DNA of 10,123 bases. Origin: Thermoleophilia bacterium. Its GTDB lineage: Bacteria > Actinomycetota > Thermoleophilia > Gaiellales > Gaiellaceae. Position 1 is the first letter of the stretch, and each line of letters starts with the position of its first letter. A program made the translations under genes and the position numbers. Positions 5,892-10,123 of the stretch are shown here, one piece after another. Where the stretch lies: positions 1 through 10,123 of the forward strand of contig JAICZB010000065.1 in the NCBI GenBank assembly GCA_025933895.1, given 5' to 3'. The notes below the pieces were generated by a model, which worked only from the letters and a program-made list of their open reading frames with translations, made no database searches and had not been told where the DNA came from.

Positions 5892-6997
5892 CAGTAGAGG
5901 CGGCAGTGCCTCCCGAAGCCCCTGCGGCGACCGAGTACGACATCCGGCTGATCGGGCTGACGAAGCGGTTCGACGACGTCGTCGCCGTGGACGGGATCTC
6001 GCTCGACATCGACCGCGGCAAGTTCTTCGCGCTGCTCGGCCCGTCCGGCTGCGGCAAGACGACGACGTTGCGGATGATCGGCGGCTTCGAAGAGCCGACC
6101 GAGGGACGGATCGAGCTCGGCGGTGTCGACGTGGCGCCGCTGCCGCCGTACAAGCGCGACGTGAACACAGTCTTCCAGTCCTACGCGCTCTTCCCGCATC
6201 TCACGATCTTCGAGAACGTGGCCTTCGGGCTCCGCCGCCGGGGCGTGAAGGGCGGCGATCTGCGAAGGCGGGTCGGAGAGTCGCTCGAGCTCGTCGGCCT
6301 CGCCGGCCTCGAGCGGCGCAAGCCCCGGCAGCTCTCGGGCGGCCAGCAGCAGCGGATCGCGCTCGCCCGCGCGCTCGTGAACCGGCCGCGCGTGCTCCTC
6401 CTCGACGAGCCGCTCGGCGCGCTCGACCTCAAGCTGCGGAAGGAGATGCAGCTCGAGCTGAAGCGGATCCAGGCCGACGTCGGGATCACCTTCGTCCACG
6501 TCACGCACGACCAGGAAGAGGCCATGACCATGGCCGACGGGATCGTGATCATGAACGGTGGGCGGATCGAGCAGCTCGGCACACCTAGCGAGCTCTACGA
6601 GCGGCCGCGGACGCCGTTCGTGGCGGGGTTCCTCGGCGTCTCGAACCTCCTCGAGGGCACGGCGGTGGCAGGGGACCGGGTCAAGCTGGCCGACGGCACC
6701 GAGGTGCAGTGCCCACACGAGGTACTGGGCGGGAGAACCGGGACCGTCCAGATCGGCGTCCGTCCGGAGAAGCTCCGCATCGGAGGGGACGCAGGAAACT
6801 CGCTCTCGGGGACGATCGCCGAGAGCGCCTACATCGGAGTCTCGACGCAGTACATCGTGGAAACGCCGGCCGGACCGGTGACCGTGTACGTGCAGAACGA
6901 CCGCCCGGGCGGCCAGGTCGCGACAGGGGAGCGCCTGACGCTCAGTTGGAGTCCAGAAAGCACCTTCGTCGTCGACGCCTTGGAGGGCTCGTCATGA
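5888..6997 (+). CDS. potA: Polyamine-type ABC transporter ATP-binding subunit (PotA-like)
   Basis: The 369 aa ATPase powers the importer from the cytoplasmic face. Motifs are Walker A GPSGCGKTT (51-59), Q-loop Q97 in FQSYALFP, signature LSGGQQQR (149-156), Walker B VLLLDEP (169-175), D-loop GALD and switch His H207 in THDQEEAMTMAD. The C-terminal third (about 285-365) is a TOBE-type regulatory domain, with IGVRPEKLRI and YIGVSTQYIVE, as in PotA/PotG and other CUT1/POTRA-like ATPases. The preferred start is TTG at 5888, which overlaps the aminotransferase stop (TTGA) with GGGAG at 5875-5879. An in-frame ATG at 5873 would add five residues and overlap more. The gene ends in an ATGA overlap with the binding-protein gene. 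The match to the spermidine/putrescine subfamily comes from the whole cluster. Confidence 0.93.
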   Translation: MTVEAAVPPEAPAATEYDIRLIGLTKRFDDVVAVDGISLDIDRGKFFALLGPSGCGKTTTLRMIGGFEEPTEGRIELGGVDVAPLPPYKRDVNTVFQSYALFPHLTIFENVAFGLRRRGVKGGDLRRRVGESLELVGLAGLERRKPRQLSGGQQQRIALARALVNRPRVLLLDEPLGALDLKLRKEMQLELKRIQADVGITFVHVTHDQEEAMTMADGIVIMNGGRIEQLGTPSELYERPRTPFVAGFLGVSNLLEGTAVAGDRVKLADGTEVQCPHEVLGGRTGTVQIGVRPEKLRIGGDAGNSLSGTIAESAYIGVSTQYIVETPAGPVTVYVQNDRPGGQVATGERLTLSWSPESTFVVDALEGSS

Positions 6998-8154
6998 CCG
7001 ATCGCATCACCCGCAAGGTCTTTCTCCGCCGCGCTGCCGCGAGCGGCTCGATCCTCACGGTGCCCGGCCTGCTGGCCGCGTGCGGTGGGGGAAGCAGTGG
7101 TCCCGGCACGGCCGGCGGATCGACCGAAGCTCACAAGCTCGCCAAGACCCTGCACTTCTCGAACTGGACGCTCTACATCGACAAGAAGGGCAATACGCAC
7201 CCGTCGCTGGACCAGTTCCAGAAGAAGTACGGCGTGCACGTCGACTACGCGGAGGACATCAACGACAACGCATCGTTCTTCTCGAAGATCGAGCCCAACC
7301 TCTCCAGCGGCCAGCCGACCGGCCGTGACCTGATCGTGATGACGGACAACTCGCGCTATCCGGCGTTGCTCGTCCAGAAGGGTTGGGTCGAGAAGCTCGA
7401 CAAGAGCGCGATCCCGAACATCAAGAATCTGATCCCGCAGCAGCGGCACCCGAGTTGGGATCCGAATCGCGACTACAGCTTGCCGTGGCAATCCGGTTTC
7501 ACCGGGATCGGCTGGAATGAGAAGCTGACCGATCCGGTCACGTCGATGGGCGATCTGCTCGGGAGCAAGAAGCTCAGGGGCAAGGTCGGACTCCTGACGG
7601 AGTTCTCGGACACGATGTGCCTCGTCATGGGCTACAACGGCGACGACCCGAGCCACATCACCGACAAGACGTTCAATCGGGCGATGACCACGATCCAGAA
7701 GGCGGTGCACTCGGGCCAGATCCGCCAGTTCTACGGCAACGACTACGCGAGTGCGCTCTCGAACGGCGACCTCACCGCCACGATGGCCTGGTCCGGCGAC
7801 ATCGTCCAGTTGCACGCCGACAACCCGCATCTGAACTGGCAGCAGCCGGACACCGGCGGCGACATCTGGACGGACAACATGCTGATCCCGGAGGGCGGCA
7901 ACGTCTACACAGCGTCGGTCTACATGAACTTCGTGTACGACCCCAAGATCGCGGCCGAGATCGAGGACTACGTCAACTACGTCTGTCCGGTCCTCGGGGC
8001 AAAGGAAGCGCTGATCAAGAAAGACCCGGCGGTGGCGAAGAACACGCTGATCTTCCCGACGAAGAAGCAGCTGGACCTGGCCCACAACATCGACCCGAAC
8101 GCGCTGAACAACGAGAAGTACCAGACGGCCTGGCAAAACCTGATCTCGGCCTGA
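6994..8154 (+). CDS. potD: Polyamine-type ABC transporter substrate-binding lipoprotein (PotD/PotF-like)
   Basis: A 386 aa exported binding protein that delivers substrate to the permeases. The N terminus is a Tat-like lipoprotein signal: TRKVFLRRAAASG, a hydrophobic stretch, then lipobox LLAAC with lipidation at C30 and a Gly/Ser linker. The first position of the twin-arginine motif reads RK rather than RR. The mature protein starts with LHFSNWTLYID (53-63), the aromatic substrate-contact segment typical of PotD/PotF. It continues with DLIVMTDN and a late GGDIWTDNMLIPEGG plus YMNFVYDP block, also typical. Bacterial PotD/PotF bind spermidine or putrescine; which one this binds is not decidable. 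GGAGG at 6982-6986 precedes the ATG, which overlaps the potA stop. Ten bases separate it from potB. Confidence 0.93.
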   Translation: MTDRITRKVFLRRAAASGSILTVPGLLAACGGGSSGPGTAGGSTEAHKLAKTLHFSNWTLYIDKKGNTHPSLDQFQKKYGVHVDYAEDINDNASFFSKIEPNLSSGQPTGRDLIVMTDNSRYPALLVQKGWVEKLDKSAIPNIKNLIPQQRHPSWDPNRDYSLPWQSGFTGIGWNEKLTDPVTSMGDLLGSKKLRGKVGLLTEFSDTMCLVMGYNGDDPSHITDKTFNRAMTTIQKAVHSGQIRQFYGNDYASALSNGDLTATMAWSGDIVQLHADNPHLNWQQPDTGGDIWTDNMLIPEGGNVYTASVYMNFVYDPKIAAEIEDYVNYVCPVLGAKEALIKKDPAVAKNTLIFPTKKQLDLAHNIDPNALNNEKYQTAWQNLISA

Positions 8155-8164
8155 CCGGCGGCTG

Positions 8165-9034
8165 ATGGGACTGGGACTCTTCCACCGGCATCGGGGCGCG
8201 ACCCCGTACCTGCTGCTTGCGCCGGGGATGCTCTGGCTCGCGGCGTTCTTCCTGGTCCCGCTCGGCTTTCTCGCCTACCAGTCGCTCGAGTCGGGCAGCA
8301 TCATCGCCGGCTTCGGCTACGCCTTCACTTGGGCGTGGAGCAACTACTCGAGCGCCGTCCGAGGCTACACCGGGGAGTTCGAGCGCTCGTTCGAGTACGC
8401 CGGTCTCGCGACGGTGATCGCGCTCGTCGTCAGCTACCCGGTCGCGTACTGGATCGCGTTCCGCGGCGGTCGGTGGAAGAACCTGCTCTTGCTGTTCATC
8501 GTCGCGCCGTTCTTCGTCACCTATCTGATCAGGACACTCGCGTGGCAGACGATCCTCTCCGACCACGGGCTCGTCGTCCGGCTGCTCACCGACATCCACC
8601 TGATCTCGCCGGGGGGTCGGGTGCTGGCGACGGGCACCGCCGTCGTGGCGGGCATCACCTACAACTTCCTGCCCTTCATGGCGCTCCCGCTGTACGTCTC
8701 GCTGGAGCAGATCGACCAGACGCTCATCGAGGCGGCCGAGGATCTCTATGCGAGCAAGTGGCGTGCGTTCCTGCGCGTGACCTTCCCGCTCTCGCTGCCG
8801 GGTGTCGTTGCGGGAACGCTCCTGACCTTCATTCCCGCTGCCGGCGACTTCATCAACGCCCAGCTGCTCGGCTCCCCGACGAGTCACATGATCGGCAACG
8901 TGATCCAGTCGAAGTTCCTGGGTCTTCAGGACTACCCGGCGGCGGCCGCGATGTCGTTCATCCTGATGGCGATCATTCTCGCGCTGGTCCTCGTCTACGC
9001 GCGGGTCGTCGGTACGGAGAAGCTGACCGGATGA
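8165..9034 (+). CDS. potB: Polyamine-type ABC transporter permease (PotB-like)
   Basis: A 289 aa inner-membrane subunit with six predicted membrane helices at about 14-38, 78-99, 106-128, 152-180, 206-230 and 258-282. The cytoplasmic EAA loop, which docks on the ATPase, is at 189-213 (EAAEDLYASKWRAF, then PLSLPG). The PYLLLAPGMLWLAAFF opening and the LIRTLAW and NFLPFMALPLY segments are characteristic of PotB/PotH rather than sugar permeases. The start follows the potD stop by 10 bases and has no good Shine-Dalgarno site, so it probably depends on coupling to potD. Its stop overlaps the potC start (ATGA, 9031-9034). Confidence 0.93.
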   Translation: MGLGLFHRHRGATPYLLLAPGMLWLAAFFLVPLGFLAYQSLESGSIIAGFGYAFTWAWSNYSSAVRGYTGEFERSFEYAGLATVIALVVSYPVAYWIAFRGGRWKNLLLLFIVAPFFVTYLIRTLAWQTILSDHGLVVRLLTDIHLISPGGRVLATGTAVVAGITYNFLPFMALPLYVSLEQIDQTLIEAAEDLYASKWRAFLRVTFPLSLPGVVAGTLLTFIPAAGDFINAQLLGSPTSHMIGNVIQSKFLGLQDYPAAAAMSFILMAIILALVLVYARVVGTEKLTG

Positions 9035-9885
9035 CGTCCGTCGCTGCCGAGATCGGGCGTCCTCGGCGAAGCACCCTCGGCGCGGCGTGGGCATACGTCC
9101 GCCGTCATGTCCTGACGGTCTACGCGATCCTGTTCTTCGCCTACCTGCTGCTCCCCATCGGCGTGGTGGCCGCTTTCTCCTTCAATCACCCGAAGGGTCG
9201 CTTCAACTTCACCTGGAAAGGCTTCACGTTCTCCAACTGGACGCACTGGAACGCGATCCCCGGCATCCAGAGCGCGGTCGTGCTCTCGCTCGAGATCGCC
9301 GCGGTCGCCAGCATCATCGCGACAGCGCTGGGCACGCTGATGGCTCTCGCCCTCGTGCGCTACGGGTTCCGCGGCCGTGGGACGACGAACTTCATCATCT
9401 TCCTGCCGCTCTCGACGCCGGAGATCGTCCTCGGCGCCTCGCTCTTGACGCTCTTCCTCCATGTGAGCTCAGCGATCCCGTTCGGGTTCTGGACGATCCT
9501 CATCGCCCACGTCATGTTCTGCGTCAGCTTCGCGGTCGTCACGGTCAAGGCACGGCTCGTCGGATTCGACCGACACCTCGAAGAGGCGGCGATGGACCTC
9601 GGCGCCAACGAATGGACGACGTTCCAGAAAGTGACACTCCCGTTGATCGCGCCCGCGATCCTCGCGGCACTGCTCCTCTGCTTCGCCATCTCGGTCGACG
9701 ACTTCGTCGTGACGTACTTCGTCGCCGGAACCAACACAGTGACGTTCCCGATCTTCGTCTGGGGCGCCGCGCGTGTCGCGACTCCTCCGCAGATCAACGT
9801 GATCGGCATCGCCTTCTTCGTCATCGCCGTGACGGCGATGCTCGGCAACGTCGTCTTGCAGAACCGCCGCGCGAAACAGGCCTGA
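9031..9885 (+). CDS. potC: Polyamine-type ABC transporter permease (PotC-like)
   Basis: The second, 284 aa permease subunit. A polar N-terminal arm of about 27 residues precedes six helices at about 28-50, 80-108, 118-142, 152-175, 205-232 and 254-276. The EAA loop is EEAAMDLGANEWTTF at 184-198, followed by LPLIAPAI. FSFNHPKG after helix 1 and SVDDFVVTYFVAG late in the protein are hallmarks of PotC/PotI. PotB plus PotC with a PotA dimer and PotD make a complete importer, so nothing is missing. GGAG at 9016-9019 and the ATGA overlap with potB set the start. The stop TGA is directly followed by the start of the oxidoreductase. Confidence 0.94.
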   Translation: MTSVAAEIGRPRRSTLGAAWAYVRRHVLTVYAILFFAYLLLPIGVVAAFSFNHPKGRFNFTWKGFTFSNWTHWNAIPGIQSAVVLSLEIAAVASIIATALGTLMALALVRYGFRGRGTTNFIIFLPLSTPEIVLGASLLTLFLHVSSAIPFGFWTILIAHVMFCVSFAVVTVKARLVGFDRHLEEAAMDLGANEWTTFQKVTLPLIAPAILAALLLCFAISVDDFVVTYFVAGTNTVTFPIFVWGAARVATPPQINVIGIAFFVIAVTAMLGNVVLQNRRAKQA

Positions 9886-10123
9886 GTGTCGACTTCGTCG
9901 GTGGAGCCGCGGCTGCCGTCGTGGTGGCTGGAGGACGCGCTGGCGCGGGAGGGCGATCCTTCTCCGGCCCGGCCGCTCTCGGGGGATGCGACCGCGGGTG
10001 TCGCGATCGTCGGCGGCGGCTACACGGGTCTCTGGACCGCGCTCGCTTTGCGCGAGCGCGCGCCCGAGCTGCGCGTCACGCTCGTCGAGGCGGAGATCTG
10101 CGGGCACGGGCCGAGCGGCCGGA
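9886..10123 (+). CDS. FAD-dependent oxidoreductase, DAO family, 5' part only
   Basis: Only the first 79 codons are in the window; the frame is open to the edge. The GTG start follows the potC TGA with no gap, and an in-frame GTG at 9901 is an alternative. After a short polar segment with SWWLEDALA, residues 38-48 form the FAD-binding fold VAIVGGGYTGL (GGGYTG at 43-48), followed by helix WTALALRER. Strand VTLVE ends in an acidic residue (E68) expected to hold the ribose. GHGPSGR then starts the next FAD-contact motif. This is typical of DAO-family flavin oxidases such as amino-acid dehydrogenases and gamma-glutamylputrescine oxidase (PuuB). Its place at the end of the operon suggests oxidation of the imported amine or its derivative, releasing ammonia. 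The substrate class cannot be set from this part. Confidence 0.85.
   Translation, partial: MSTSSVEPRLPSWWLEDALAREGDPSPARPLSGDATAGVAIVGGGYTGLWTALALRERAPELRVTLVEAEICGHGPSGR

Noticed and set aside
6829..8136. Long minus-strand open frame opposite the binding-protein gene
   Set aside because: Low-complexity Arg/Val/Asp translation with no recognisable motif, lying exactly opposite a well-identified gene.
9469..10107. Minus-strand open frame of 212 codons across the end of potC and the oxidoreductase
   Set aside because: Composition is that of a shadow, and the plus strand holds a PotC end and a clear FAD-binding fold in the same place.

Overview
The window reads as high-GC actinobacterial chromosome, most likely class Thermoleophilia (Gaiellales/Solirubrobacterales type). 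The evidence is very G/C-rich third codon positions, compact spacing, frequent GTG/TTG starts, a possible leaderless start, and protein features that fit that group. The taxonomic placement is inference from composition and family resemblance; there is no rRNA or other marker here. No tRNA, rRNA, CRISPR array, insertion sequence or integrase was seen.

Left part (1-2681): the window opens with what looks like the decayed remnant of a tandem GNAT acetyltransferase. Then comes a complete ATP-dependent PEP carboxykinase (pckA, TTG start with a strong Shine-Dalgarno site). The 212-base gap after pckA holds a short minus-strand stretch with a strong coding signature and an 8-bp inverted repeat. A small secreted or membrane-anchored protein of unknown function follows (149 aa, possibly leaderless). 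It converges on rsgA with one base between the stop codons.

Middle (2683-3969): rsgA, the circularly permuted ribosome-assembly GTPase, lies on the minus strand. Its leader is the most interesting part of the window. A good promoter (TTGACG-17-TACGCT) is followed by a strong Shine-Dalgarno site and a 13-codon ORF (MKPVFAASAVFLT). Next is a nested hairpin whose outer stem exactly pairs with the rsgA Shine-Dalgarno site. This is the layout of a translational attenuator controlled by leader-peptide translation. The divergent region also carries spaced direct repeats and an imperfect dyad just before an Lrp/AsnC regulator.

Right part (3970-10123): a tightly coupled plus-strand operon encodes, in order, an Lrp/AsnC-family regulator, a class III PLP aminotransferase, and a complete polyamine-type ABC importer: ATPase PotA, lipoprotein PotD/PotF, permeases PotB and PotC. 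It ends with the first 79 codons of an FAD-dependent amine/amino-acid oxidoreductase that runs off the window. Neighbours overlap by 4 bases or are 0-10 bases apart. Together they look like a system that senses, imports and degrades a polyamine or related amine, with transamination and flavin oxidation as two deamination options. The exact substrate cannot be read from the sequence.
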